This document shows positions 34,439-46,649 of a stretch of DNA of 64,000 nucleotides, in pieces (position 1 is the first letter of the stretch; each line of letters starts with the position of its first letter). The stretch comes from Gnomoniopsis sp. IMI 355080. Taxonomy: Eukaryota; Ascomycota; Sordariomycetes; Diaporthales; Gnomoniaceae. The notes beneath the pieces are model-generated. The model had not been told where the DNA came from. It searched no databases and saw only the letters and a program-made list of their open reading frames with translations. A program made the translations under genes and the position numbers. The DNA lies in contig JAPEVC010000014.1 in assembly GCA_027946555.1 (NCBI GenBank), forward strand, positions 186,001 to 250,000, read 5' to 3'.

Positions 34439-36067
34439 TTGCTGCATGTTTATGCGGTCTGCCGGCGTGACGATCCGACTTATCCTCCTTCCTACCTGCG
34501 TCAAGCTTCCACCTTGTCCCACCTTATCACTTACACGACTTTGGACGATATCGATTACCAGATAACGATTAACGATAACGTATCAAGTGCGGCGATTACC
34601 TAGTAAACCGGCTCTGAATTATAGGACGTATAACGACTTTTCAACTTCAGCAAGTACTACTGAACAAATGATGGACAGATGTCTTTGGCATTGTCGAGAT
34701 CGAAAAGCGGTCAGATCAGGGATCTGTTCGTCTGATAGTCAGACGAAAGCTTCTCTGCGCCTGTGCAAAATGAGTACAACGGCATGCTCCTCACCTGTCC
34801 AAATTCGTTAGTCTGTCTCTCTTCCTAAATACGTTTAGCTTGGGTTCTTTGCTTGGTTCACACCAAAAGGCCCCTGCTTGAGCTGTTGGGCGCCTTCTCG
34901 ATGTCTCACTTTGCTTTTTTGCGGTTCCTGATGAGTTGATTCGCTCAGACCTCCCCAGCAGTGAAGAAGTCTGGTGACCAGATCATCCAAAAGGAGCCCA
35001 AGCGGTTGATCCAGACGAATGCCCACACCGTCTCCATATGGAAGCCTATATGGGAATCTCATTATGCAGTCCAAGCTGCTAGTGCACCAAACGTCCGACT
35101 CATCGTGAGTCTGGTCTATACAATTCCGCTGCAATAAAAGCCAACACCAAACATTTGAAAGGACCTTTGTGTTGGCAACGACTCCGACCCGGCAAGCCAT
35201 GTCGAGGCCCCAAGATCAATCATCAAGGTTCGAGAACGATTCGAGAAAGCCTCGCCGGGTACCTCTCTGCCCAAGTCGAGTCAGGAACACCAAACTCAAC
35301 CTTCCCACACGCTACCTATGACGTATAGAATGAAAGAGCCTGGGCTGACCCTTGCGTGGATTTGTGTTTTTTCTTCTTCCTGTAACAGCAGCAAACAGCT
35401 CACAAGCTCCGAGTCAGCCGTCTTGAACTCTGCCAACTCGTGGTGTTGCGTTTTTGTTATGGTATAGCTGCAGCCTTCTTTTCTCAGGGGCGTGCAGAGG
35501 AGAGGAGTCAAGAGAGACACATCAACATCCACCCGGAGGGCTATCCGGAGGCAGTCTGGCAGTCTGGCCTGCGCAATGTGGAGGGTTGCATCGTGGCACG
35601 GGTGTGGACTTGTCTCGGGACTTGGAGCTGATCTGTGGGTTAGTGGGTCTGCAGGTAGGCTCGCAGGGTCCCCACTGCTGTGCAATCCACTCCCAGTATT
35701 GCTCATCGGCGCGACGAGGCTGTGACATGGGGCTCTGAGCTCCGTGGGCCGGAACGAGGTCCCTTCTCAACCAAGTCAACATGAAATGCACAATACCATA
35801 GTTGCTCTCTTGTAACCTGGGGTAACAGTGATTCCGCTGCATACTGTTTGTCGTCCATGTAACCGCCCGTATCGGGCTAGTTCACAATGCACCCCCTTCG
35901 AAGACGACTTGTCGCTCTTATTTGACGAATCCCATCCAGCAGCACGCCATATTCACCATTCCCTAGGCAGCGTCTTTCAAGAAGAAAATAACAGAGGCAA
36001 CAACAGCCACTTAGAACATGGAAAATTACCCACATCCTGCATCATGCAGTCCCCTAACCAGCCGGGC

Positions 36068-36082
36068 GTGCGTTGCGTTGCG
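36068..36082. repeat. Short NNGCG pentanucleotide array
   Basis: Three units (GTGCG, TTGCG, TTGCG) of the same NNGCG type as the nine-unit array at 4298-4342. Confidence 0.6.
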
Positions 36083-36967
36083 TTGGGGCGCCTGCATGCC
36101 GGGCGCCCACTTTCTGGGTGGGCAGCGCTTAGAGTTGTGTGATAGGTCCAGCTGGCCGGTTTGTCTGTGATAGGGTATGGAGAATTCTAGCCTAGGCTTT
36201 GCAAAGAGGTGAATATAGATACAGAATGCAATGTGAACCTGAGGGTTGCCTATTTCAGCATGCCGGAGCAACAGTGTGTCACAAAAGCGGCGTAGCTACT
36301 ACCTAGCTCAACAGAGTGGCTCTTCTGCCTGGGCCGTCGCAACGCATGGTGACTGGGGTTGTGGAGAGGTTGCACCTCAAGACAGATGAGACCGGGAGGC
36401 AGAGTTCACGGCTAAGCAAAGCGGCAAGGTGTTCGTTCACGGTAGTGATCTGCTTGCGTGAACCTTGGTGATATCATTGTACTCTTGATCTAGGCAGGTA
36501 TGCAAGATATCTACTTCTCTAGTCTAGGGTATCGACCTTGATGGCGCCCCAGCAAGTGCACCACCGCATTCACAGGGGCCAGCCAACCTTTTCTTCCGAT
36601 CTTGTTGCTGGTACACACGTACACACGTGCACACAGCCAGACCAGGCCGCCGTCATGGTCCGGGGATGGCCTGTCCTGTTGCCTGTCCAACGCCCTGGTC
36701 AGAGCAAGCCCCCCTGGGCGCGCGCTGAACAGAGCCGCAGAACAATAGCCTTGTCCTTCCCATCCTCGCTGCTGAGACGGATCGTTTTTCCCCCAGATTT
36801 TCCACATATAATGGATCCACCTCTTTAAGTCCTTCCCATCAGCAAGCGAGGCGGTAAACGACGTGTCCTTTTTCACCCGGCCGGAGCTCGTCTTGAAGTG
36901 GTCATGAGAGACGTTCAAGCTTGTTGGTCTCCGGTATTACCCCAGCCGTCTAAGAGATACATCCACT

Positions 36968-38648
36968 CTAGTGCTCGGCGTGCTTCGCGTTGGGCAATTC
37001 TTTCAGAGCCTCGCCAATGATGCCAATAGCCTTGCGAAGCTCTTCCTCCGTGATGACTAACGGAGGAGCGAATCGGATGATGTTCCCATGCGTCGGTTTC
37101 GCCTGTGCCGTGTTAGTCTCCACTTTCTTTGCTGTCGTATTCGTCCTGGAGCCTCGTGTACAAACGCCGTGGTGCGGTTGTACGTGGATGAGAGGCGGTG
37201 AAGACAGACAGGGAAGGCGGTATCTAGCTCAAAACAAAATGTCGGCAGAAACCGGAGATGAACTTACCAAAAGGCCCTTCTCCTTCAGCAGAATGCAAAG
37301 ATCCCAGGCAGATCTCCCATTGGCAGCCGACTCATCAATGACCACAGCGTTAAGGAGACCCTTGCCCCGGACCAGCTGAACAATCGGTGTGTTGAAGGCT
37401 GCTACTCCCTCGCGGAAGATCTTGCCAAGCTTCTCGGCCTTCGCCGTCATGTCCTCTTCCTCAATGAGCTCCAGAGCACGGAGCGAGACAGCGCATCCCA
37501 GAGGGTTTCCACCGTAAGTGCTGCCATGCGTACCGGGCTCGATCACGAGCATGACTTCCTTGTCGGCCAAGACGCACTGTTAAACCTGGTCAGTATTTCG
37601 GTATCTTCGGAAAAGTGACCAGAGGACAGCCATGACGGATCCACTGCCACGAGCGCGAAAAAGTAATCTGCGTCAGGAAGACTTACCGACACAGGATACA
37701 TGCCACCTGAGATGGCTTTGCCCAGAGTGACGAGGTCCGGCTTGATGCCAGCCCACTGATGGCAAAGCATCTTGCCCGTTCGACCAATACCAGTCTGGAT
37801 CTCGTCGCAGATAAACAGCACCTGGTGCTTCTTGCACAGGGCAGAAACCTTGGCCAGGTAGTCCTCGTCCGGCACCACGACGCCGGCCTCGCCCTGCATG
37901 GGCTCAACAATGAAGGCTGCAGTCTCTTTCCCATGCGCCTCGAGCACTTCTTCGAGATCGGCGATGTTGTTGTAGCGAATGCCTTTGCCGGTAGAAGGGG
38001 AGTAGGCGCCAATATTGGGCACATAGGGGCCGTAGTTGTCTCGGGACTCTGGGTCCGTGGAGAGTGAGATGGCTGTCATCTAGATAGTTGGGAAGGTTAG
38101 ATTGCACATATTCTTTGTGTATTCGAAAATGCAGCAGCAGCACTCACGGTCCTTCCGTGGAAGTTGTCGAGGGCTGAAAAGACCAGCGCCTTGCCCTCTG
38201 GCACGTTCTTGACCTTGTAAGCCCACTTCCTCGCAATCTTGATGGCCGTCTCCACAGCCTCTGCGCCCGTGTTCATGGGCAGTGACATGTCATAGCCAAA
38301 CATCTTCTGTACCTTCTCGGCCCAGATCGGAAAGACATCGTTGTGGAATGCGCGCGAGGACAGGGTCAGACGGCCGGCCTGCTCGGTCAGGGCCTTGATC
38401 AGCTCTGGGTGGCAGTGACCTTGATTGACAGCACTGTAGGCGGAGAGGAAGTCGATGTAGTGCTTGCCTTCGGGATCCCAGACATTGACACCCTGAGCGC
38501 GGGCGAATACGACGGGGAGTGGGTGGTAGTTGTGGGCGGCGAACTGGTTCTCGGCAGCGATTGCAGACTTGGAAGAGGTCGCATGGAAATGAGAATTCAC
38601 AGTAGCAGTGCCATTGACGGAAACGTCCTTGTCTGCGTGAGGTGCCAT
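36968..38648 (-). CDS. CAR2: Ornithine aminotransferase
   Basis: Four exons, 38648..38148, 38079..37687, 37576..37268 and 37102..36968, all joined in phase 0, give 445 residues. The enzyme transfers the delta-amino group of ornithine to 2-oxoglutarate, yielding glutamate semialdehyde, in arginine catabolism and proline synthesis. It is PLP-dependent, fold type I. The sequence shows GVNVWDPEGKHYIDFLSAYS, the cofactor-site stretch LPMNTGAEAVETAIK, VEPMQGEAGV, CDEIQTGIGRTGK (Asp259 contacts the pyridine nitrogen), LGKAISGGMYPVS with the Schiff-base Lys288, and GTHGSTYGGNPLG. No mitochondrial presequence is obvious; the N-terminus is a short polar region, as in cytosolic fungal enzymes. The final exon encodes the conserved AKPTHGNIIRFAPPLVITEEE end. 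It is intact and canonical. Confidence 0.97.
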
Positions 38649-39469
38649 GATGGGAGTCGGTTTTGTTGTTCAAGAGTCGCGGTTTGAGGAGGAGGTTGAC
38701 CAGGGGAAGAGGAGAGAAATTGAAGAGTGTCAGGAAGGATGGCAAGAAAAGAGAAGCGGCAAGGCTGGCTAATAAACCCGGCAGACTAGGACAGGAACGC
38801 TCACGTTGTCCTGCGAGCAAAGCAGCGATCAAGAATAATTCATCTCAAGCCTACGACACTATTCCCCTAAGTGCAAGTCTAGCCGCGGGTCGTACTCTGT
38901 CTCCAGTCATTTTCGGTCACAAGAGATGTTCGATGCGATGCGCCTAGCCGAGGATAAGCGGCGACTTGAATAATGGCCACCAGCGATCCATGCCATGCTG
39001 TTCCAGTCTTGACACAATGCCTATAGGTAGACAGACTGAACGTAGTTATTTTGGTCTTCGCGATTCTGAGACTTGGATCGCGCCGTCTGGTCTTCCTCGG
39101 CCAAGCTGGTATTCTACCTACCATCGTGTTCAGTTCCATGTTGGTAGCATTCGATCGCCGCTAGGTCCGATAGCGGCAATGGAGGGGCATATTTCTAGAT
39201 CCCACGCCCACCTGCACCCTATCGTAGCGTTCCAATTACAGCGCACCCTGCGGCCGAGCCCCGAAGCCAATCACAATGTCTCAGGGCCGGGGGGACCCTG
39301 GAATCCCTTGCAGAGGCTCAACTTGATCACACCTGGCAACACCGACCTCCAACTCAACCATATTTGAAAGTCTGGTTGATGACAGCCTCGTCTCTAAGGC
39401 ATCTATGCGCAAAGACACCAGTGAGGTCTATTAGTGCAGGACACTCATGAGGTATCGTGCTTCTCGAGA
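38649..39469. other. Divergent promoter spacer
   Basis: Between the start codons of ornithine aminotransferase (minus) and GPI10 (plus). No gene is visible. Confidence 0.5.
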
Positions 39470-41525
39470 ATGTCAGTCCAGGAAGCTCGCCAGCTTCACT
39501 CTCAGCATGGGCTTCCAGTTCAGACAAAACACGTTTTCATAGGCCTGGTACTCCTGCGTCTCCTAAACTCCATTTGCACCGGCAAGACCTTCTTCCAGCC
39601 GGACGAGTATTTCCAAGCCCTTGAGCCAGCATGGAATCTAGCTTTCGGTCCCAACAGCGGTGCATGGCTGACGTGGGTGGGTGGACATCTTTCATATGGG
39701 GGCGTAGACTCGCGAATACAGAGACTGATGGTGAAGTAGGAATGGAAACACCACTTGCGTTCCTCGCTCCATCCAGCCCTCTTTGCGCTAGCGTATGCCG
39801 TGGTAGATAAAGCCACTAGGCTTTTGTCATGTTCCTCGTCCTTCAGGGCCTCTATCTTGGCCGTCTTGCCAAAACTGGTCCAGGCATGTTTCGCTGTACT
39901 GAGTGACTTCTACACGTGGCAGCTGGCAGAGAAGGTCTACGGCCATGGTACAAAATCAGCATGGTCTGCAGTGCGTTAGATTCTACTTGATGTATGCCCA
40001 AAGTCTTGTCACTGACCATCAGATAGCTATGTGTGACGATCCTCAACCCTTGGCAGTGGTACTGCTCAGCAAGGACTTTCTCAAACTCGCTCGAGATGAC
40101 TTTAACAGTCATGGCACTGTATTTCTGGCCATGGGAACTGCTCGGCGACGTTTATGAGAGCCAGGGTGGATTCTCGGCAAGAAGAGAACGCCTTACAAGG
40201 TTCGTCACAGCGAAAAAGGGCCTCCCAAACTCCTCCAAGTTAACAAGCTCAGTCTGCGAGTATCGCTCTTTCTCGCCGCCATTGCCGTCCTTCTCAGACC
40301 TACCAACCTACTGATATGGGCCACCGTGGCCACGGTAACGCTGACTCGCCCCATGCTACGTGGAAAGAGTCCCGTCACCTCCAGAATCATATTCGTCTTG
40401 TTTAGAGAGGCAGTTTTGTGCGGGAGTGCCGCGCTGGTCATATCTGCCCTTTCAGACCGCCTGTATTTCGGCGAATGGACGGTGCCCCCGTATCACTTCC
40501 TCCGGTTCAATCTCTCACTTGACCTCGCGGTATTTTACGGTGAGATGGACTGGCACTATTACATCTCCCAAGGCATCACACAGCTTACCATGACCTTCTT
40601 GCCCTTCGCACTGATCGGGCTGTATAAGTCCATAACCTCGTCCGATCCGGGGGCCTCAGCTCTTCAAAGCAATGCCCTCAAGACTCTATCTTTCACCGTC
40701 GTCACAACCATGACAGTGCTGTCTCTCATCGCACATAAAGAAGTCCGCTTCATCTTGCCTCTACTCCCCATCCTGCATATCCTCGCCGCGCCCTCTTTTG
40801 CAAACCTCTTCTCAGCTCCTACAGGCCGTCAACCATCCCAAAGCAGGACAGCCCTTCTCACCGGGCTACTCGTCGTCAACTTTGTCATAGCAACATATCT
40901 GTCCCTCTTCCACGCCGCGGCACCAATTTCGGTCATGCATTACTTGCGCCACGAGTACGAGCGTCTCCATCCTGATCGGCTGGACCTTCATCTGGCCCAG
41001 CCCGTCACAAACCACTATCACTCGCTGTCCACGTTGGAGCTGTCCTTTGACAAATCCAGGACAGAAGAGGAGCTCTTTGCCCTCTTTCTGACGCCCTGTC
41101 ACGCGACGCCCTGGCGCTCGCACCTCATCTACCCATCTCTGCGCGCGCGCGCACTCACATGTGAGCCGCCCTTGCACACGGCGCCGCGGAGTGCGGAACG
41201 GGAGGCCTACATGGATGAGACAAAGCGTTTCTACCACGGCTTTGGCGAGAATGACCATTGGGGTGTGGACTTCCTTGCAAATGAAATGTGGCCAGCTGGA
41301 GAAAATGACGGTACGAGGAGGGCTGAAGTACCCCGTTACATCGTCGGCTTCGAGAGCATCGAGCCCACGTTAATGGCCTTCTTCGATAAGAGCGGTGGAC
41401 CAGGCGGACACATGAATGTGGCGTTGAAGAAGGTCTGGAGGAGCTGGAACGGCCTGTTTAGCGATGATGACAGGAAGGAGGGCTGGCTAGCTGTCTGGGA
41501 CACCGGGATGTCCGAGAGATTCTAA
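39470..41525 (+). CDS. GPI10: GPI mannosyltransferase III (GPI10/PIG-B)
   Basis: Exons 39470..39676, 39740..39970, 40027..40199 and 40253..41525 encode 627 residues. The enzyme is an ER multi-pass glycosyltransferase of family GT22 that adds the third mannose of the GPI anchor from dolichol-phosphate mannose. Hallmarks are the lumenal acidic motif in FFQPDEYFQALEPAW (Asp45-Glu46) after the first membrane segment, NPWQWYCSARTFSNSLEMTL, and SLRVSLFLAAIAVLLRPTNLL, restored across the third intron. Further along come FYGEMDWHYYISQG and the HKEVRFILPLLPIL motif (His at about residue 365). Many hydrophobic segments follow throughout. The introns are short (63, 56 and 53 bp), and the first has a GTGGGT donor and a GTAG acceptor. 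The long hydrophilic C-terminal part (CHATPWRSHL to GLFSDDDRKEG) is lumenal in character. The gene converges with the MFS gene. Confidence 0.93.
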
Positions 41526-42060
41526 GGCGGCCTCTGGTTGAGAAATGTCCGAGTGTTGAGCTAGTGGGAAGTTTGAACGGTTCCAACGTTGTGAGACGGA
41601 CCGCAGGACCACTGAAGTCGGCGTGCAGGATGTAAAGCTCACAGTCCTCTGTTGTCATTCAGGTATACTTGGCTGTGTGAAAGCCACACAGGAATGGTAA
41701 GCATATAACGACGGTTCTAGAACCCTCTTTTATGCTTGCAATGGAGTATGGTAGCTTCGCTCAGAGCATGTTCAATCACCTAGCGACAACGATCCTACTC
41801 TTCCAGTGCCTGCCAGCACCGGTCCCCTCAAGCCTGGCATAGATAGCATGCTATCTCGTAGGTATACCCGTCCCAAAACTAGCGTAGTCATGCACTTTGT
41901 ACTGGTCCTTTACAATATAGGTATGCCATAATTACTAAGTAAAGACAGTGAGTCTCTAATTTCTCCTCAAGTCGCTCAGATGCAGAAATTCTGCTGGAAA
42001 AGCTGCTAATAAGGCCTACCCCTCCCTTCTTTCCCTTTGCTTATTTTCCACAGGCTGGGC
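41526..42060. other. 3' intergenic spacer
   Basis: A/T-richer DNA between the convergent stops of GPI10 and the MFS transporter. No gene is seen. Confidence 0.5.
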
Positions 42061-43892
42061 TTAGAGCATGTACCTAAATTCAGGATTCAAGTCTCCCAAC
42101 TCGGTCCTCTCATAATCACTGACATTCGCTCTCACCATCCTGTTCCTCTTCCGGTTCTCCCACGAGATCAGCGCTGCATACGCACAACAGCTCACAGCGC
42201 TCAAGCATATGAAACCAATGCAGATCCTATACCCGTTTTTGTACTCTGGCGCGTCTTGGCTCAAGAAGCTATACGTCGCCACAATGCCGCCGATGTTTCC
42301 AAAGCCAATCTGCCACGCGCTGCCGATGGCGCGACGGTGGTGACCGCCCAGGTTCATGTTGAACCAGCAGACGATGACCGGCATCGCCGAGTACGTCCCC
42401 ATGACAACGAGGAAGAGTGCCCCGTATTGCAAAGACAGATTGTTGTGGACGGTGAGGAGGATGCCAAAGCCGGAAATGGCGACGCAGATCGGGAGGACCG
42501 TGAAGAGGAAGCGGTGACGCGTGAGGTCGGAAAGCACGGCAACGAGCATGGAGAAGCCGAAGGCGACGGCCCAGGGCGGAACAGAGTGGAGTTGAGTTGA
42601 TATTGTGCCGTAGTTATAAGTGGTGATGATGGCTGGGCTGAAATAGGCGTAGCCATAAGCCGGTCTATGGTGGTTGTTAATTGGGCATGGTGAGAAAAAG
42701 AGGCAAAGGGAGGAGGGTCGTGTGTAGGTACTTACACGATGAGACCCATGTACATAAATCCACCAAGAATCACCTTGGGATCCCGGAGAACGGTGAAGAC
42801 GTCGCGGAGGGTAATCTTGCGCTCGGCAGCGTTACGGCCCATGTCTGCTTCCAGACGAGCCTTGATGTACGACCGCTCGTCCTCGTTGAGCCACTTGGCT
42901 TGCTCAGGGCTATCCCAAGGGCTTTTGTCAGAACAAAACCTTGGTATCTGGCAAGAACGGGCAGACTTACAAGGTAGGGAAAACGAAAAGGAAGCCGATG
43001 CAGATGATGAATGTGATTGCCCCCTCGATTATGAAAATCCACCGCCAACCATTGTATCCTCGAAGACCGTTCACTACTCATTGTCAATAACTTGTTGAGA
43101 GCTATGGCCTGTTTGGTGTGTGGTAGTGTGTGTAACTTACTCTTTCCGATCGCAGAGGCCAACAGTCCACCAAACGCACCCGCGAGGGACGTCGAGCAGA
43201 AGAAGAACGTGAAGCGCTTCTGGGCTTCTTCCCGCTTATACCACATACCCAAAAGATAAAAGCAGCCAGGGAACATGCCGCACTCAAACAGGCCCAGAAA
43301 GAAACGTGTCGCTAGAATACCGGAGTAATTCTGCGTCAGTCCCTGGAAGATCATCACGAGGCCGAAACCGATGCCACAAATGGACAGCCATACTCTCGGT
43401 GAGAGCTTTTTGAGTAGAATATTTGAAGGGATCTCGAAAAAGACATCTGTGTGCCTGGTCAGCCATGGCCCGCACAAAAGTGATAGTTGATGAGAACACG
43501 GATCTTGAGCAAGACTAGATGAAAATAATGTATAGGAATTGGTCGAGGAGAACTCTCGTAAAGCCAGTGCCTCATCTGTATAGAAGAAGATCTGAAAGAA
43601 ACTTACAAGGTACGAAGAATATTGTGAGAATGGTGTTATATTCCACACCGCCAAGTTTCAAATCCGTCACCAAGCCAAATGACTTTGCATTGGCAATGTT
43701 GACCCGGTCCAGAAAGGCGAGAAGATACAGCAAGCTGATGAACGGAAGGACGTGCAGGTCGATCCTTGTCATAATCTTCTTCTCGGTAGTGTGCGGGGGG
43801 CACACGACGCCGAGCTCATCGTACTCGCCCGAGAAGCCATTCTCTAGGCGATCCCGGTGGAAATCCGGCGATCCGCCGCCTTCTTTGGTCAT
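42061..43892 (-). CDS. MFS anion:cation symporter (Dal5/Tna1-like)
   Basis: Five exons, 43892..43607, 43446..43141, 43073..42971, 42921..42736 and 42664..42061, encode 494 residues with about 12 predicted membrane helices. The sequence follows the fungal ACS subfamily (allantoate, nicotinate, pantothenate and similar permeases). The motifs, in order, are KIMTRIDLHVLPFISLLYLL, AFLDRVNIANAKSFG, FFVPYVFFEIPSNILLKKL, ATRFFLGLFECGMFPG with CFYLLGMWYKREEAQKR, GYNGWRWIFIIEG, and PAYGYAYFSPAIITTY. The cytoplasmic loop after the sixth helix (WDSPEQAKWLNEDERSYIKARL) is also typical. The substrate cannot be predicted. The ATG at 43892 is the first good start, but a splice-acceptor-like CAG sits about 50 bp upstream and the frame stays open to 44231. 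An extra 5' exon is therefore possible. Donors are all GTAAGT. Confidence 0.9.
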
Positions 43893-44741
43893 GCCGTCGC
43901 TGTGCACCTCGTCGACGCCGCCAGACGACGTGTGCCGCGGTGCTGCGAATTGTCTGTCAGCTTTGGGGAGGGAATGTTTCAGAAGCTGGAGCTTCAGTGC
44001 TTTTGACTCGAAAAGGAAAAACAGGTAGGATGGATGGTTCGTCCCATCCCAAGATCGGCATGCTTTCTTCAGTTCGGAAAGTTTAAGCAATATAAGCTCG
44101 TGAAGTGACAGCCCTAAGAAAGCTTGGATCCCCGTGTCGATATCCACCGCCCAGATATTGGCACCGGCCAAGTAGGATCCCGCGATGTTGAGAGAGAGGG
44201 AGGGGGCTGACAAATGTGCTGACACGTACAAGAATTCCTACCGAACATCACTGCAGAATTGGCGATGGGTAACGAGTTTCTTTTCTCAAAGCCGAATCCG
44301 TTGGTTTTACCCCAAGTATTTCAAAGGACAAAATTGGACGTTTGACAGCACATCTTCCGTGCTACGAAGAGTGGGACAAATCCAAGAGGTCGAGGGAGGA
44401 TCTCAGAGTAATAAACAAAAAGAAAACTATCCGAACGTGCCATGTACTACTTACTACTAATCTTATAAGCACAGTTTAGAACAGATTCCATCCCACCCTT
44501 GCCGCCTACCTCGGAGGCCATGGGGCAGCCAACGAGTGACTCGAGAACCCGGGCCAAGCCAGATAGAGTCTGGTCCGCTCCACAGCGTTATGGACACGAA
44601 AGATCCCATCGAGGCGGGGGAAACTGGGCTGAATGCGGAACGGGGGTTTTTTCATTCTTCCCTGAGGCTCTTTAGGACGACGGCAGCTATTCTCATTGGC
44701 CTCCAACCGCCTGGTCTGCACGACACATAGATAGCCTGCTT

Positions 44742-44752
44742 CCCCCCCCCCC
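44742..44752. repeat. Poly-C run of 11
   Basis: An uninterrupted run of 11 C in non-coding DNA. Confidence 0.9.
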
Positions 44753-45675
44753 GGAAGGTCTCCCACGGCTAAGTGCATTTCATATTATTCTCGTGGCGTA
44801 GTATGAGCCTCTGTGCCACAAGACGTACAGGGTCCAATCTCTATCAAAGACACTTTGATACTGGGGTCCTCTCTGGATACACAGCATTGGACCTACGGTG
44901 GGTGGTGTTGCCAAATTATTTTTGTTTTCCCTCCCCCTGCATCAGACCGCTCCATTCACCGTACACAAAGGGAGCCCCGTGCTGGAAGCAGGCTCTTCAC
45001 GAGGCCTATCAAGCGCCACACGCCAATCTTCTGCGTAACCTCCAATTTTCCTCTTAGTGGTGAATGGTTTGATAAGTGTCGGTGCTGAGTGATGCCAGTG
45101 CAGTTGCCGGCCCACATGTATGTACAGTGCTATAGTTCTGCCTTTCCAAGATACTCGCCCTGAACCACAGATTAATGACCGAAAGTGCCGGCCGCATTTG
45201 ACTTAAAGAAATTGTGAGCCCGCGTTTACGAGCAGAAAGAAACAAAAAAAAAACGATTGATCACAAGTGGCAAGTAGAGGTCGCAAACCGCCGTCAGCAC
45301 CGAAGTCGCTCCCAGCCGCGTCTAGGGTCCTCCAGATACGGCATAGGGGGGGAGGGCCCCACTGCACCCCCAGAAACGGGCAATAAGCTTACCAGAAAGG
45401 TCGCTAGTTGACACAGCTTTGCGGGGGAAAAAACACACTAAAAAGACACAAAGTCCCCCAGATTTTGAGTACCATTTCCCGACCGGGGAGCGTTATTCCC
45501 GAGAACGTGGGTGGATGGGCATCGTGGCCCTGAACGGACGTCTTACCCACGCATCAGAGCAACTGCTGATGGCGGGGCTGTAGCGTGGTAATGACTCTCT
45601 CGTCTTGCTCTCACAAGGCCTGGCCTAACCAAATGGCTGATCCAGCCTGATATACAGAACTGAAAGCACCGTAGA

Positions 45676-45696
45676 TTTTTTTTAAAAAAAAAAAAA
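45676..45696. repeat. T8A13 homopolymer block
   Basis: Eight T followed directly by thirteen A, able to form a short hairpin. It is non-coding. Confidence 0.85.
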
Positions 45697-46649
45697 CATT
45701 GAAAAAAATTGGAGTACGCCACGATGCCCAGCCGAGCCTCACCGCCAGGGAGGAAAGAACAGCATCGTGGCCAGGTTTATCTCGGCACAAGAGTCCAGGC
45801 CCACGACGCTCGCTGTCAGACGAGGACTCGGAAGCCGGATTGCCGTGAATATGCTCTTCTAGAACACTTCGCCTCCCGACCAAACCTCTAAGACACTGGT
45901 TTCTGCTGTCCCGGTTGCCATGGCGGCCTCGAAGGTGGCGGGCTGTGTTCGCTTGGTCATCAGCTGCAAAGCAGCTAGTTGCCTTGCACGAGGTAGGCGG
46001 CTGTCTGGTGTGATCAATACATGTAGTAATCATGGCGCGGACTCAATCGTCTCCAAGGCACGTCTAGGTTCGGAAGCGAAAACCGTAAGATATCATATCA
46101 TCACAGTCCATTTCTACGTCGTCCTCTTTTCGTTTTGCACATCATAAAGGCAGCTAAAACAGGGTATCTTCAGGCTGCTAGCTACAGCTAATAACATGAA
46201 AACCCCATCACTCAAATAGGGTCTTTCCTTGGGGCTCCTTGACAACATTGCTGAATTCCGATAGAAAACATTGACGCCAGATCCTCATTATCCTCCCCTC
46301 GTCTCAAATGTAGGTCAATTCAGCCACCTTTTGTATGCTCGCTTGCTCGTTTGCCGTGCTGTCTTTGCTCTCATCTACACACAACTTCTTCTTCTCCAAA
46401 GTTTCTACTCGATGCCATCGTGAAAAGGGGGGACAGTTTGATGTTTTTGAAAAGTCGTTGAGATGAAGGGTGGGTGGGATTCCAGGGGTTTGTGCAAGAC
46501 ATTACAAAGAAAATAATAGGTAGGTGGGCATCTTCAGCCCTGGAGGTCTTGGCTCTTGAAGACGTGGAGCTCCAACATCATGGCCGGGCATCCCTATCGG
46601 CCTCGTCTCTCATACTGGTCAGGTTTTACAAAATGGTCGTCGATATTCA

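Larger units (their letters stand above)
31355..36967. other. 5.6 kb gene-free region upstream of ATG1
   Basis: Lies between the ATG1 start and the 3' end of ornithine aminotransferase (both minus). Frames here are short and of poor composition on both strands. It contains degenerate GTGCC-like repeats near 32400-32430, a CA/CAACA repeat tract (34393-34438) and a short NNGCG array (36068-36082). Some of it must be the ATG1 promoter and 5' UTR. The distal part is unexplained. Confidence 0.5.
43893..46649. other. 2.8 kb intergenic region
   Basis: Promoter of the MFS gene, then gene-free DNA up to the 3' end of the RhoGAP gene. It contains an 11-C run (44742-44752) and a T8A13 block (45676-45696). 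I see no coding frame of quality. Confidence 0.5.

Noticed and set aside
45676..45696. T8A13 block as an intrinsic terminator or poly(A) relic of a retroelement
   Set aside because: No GC-rich stem, target-site duplication or LINE/SINE body is visible, and bacterial-type terminators are not expected in a fungal nuclear genome.
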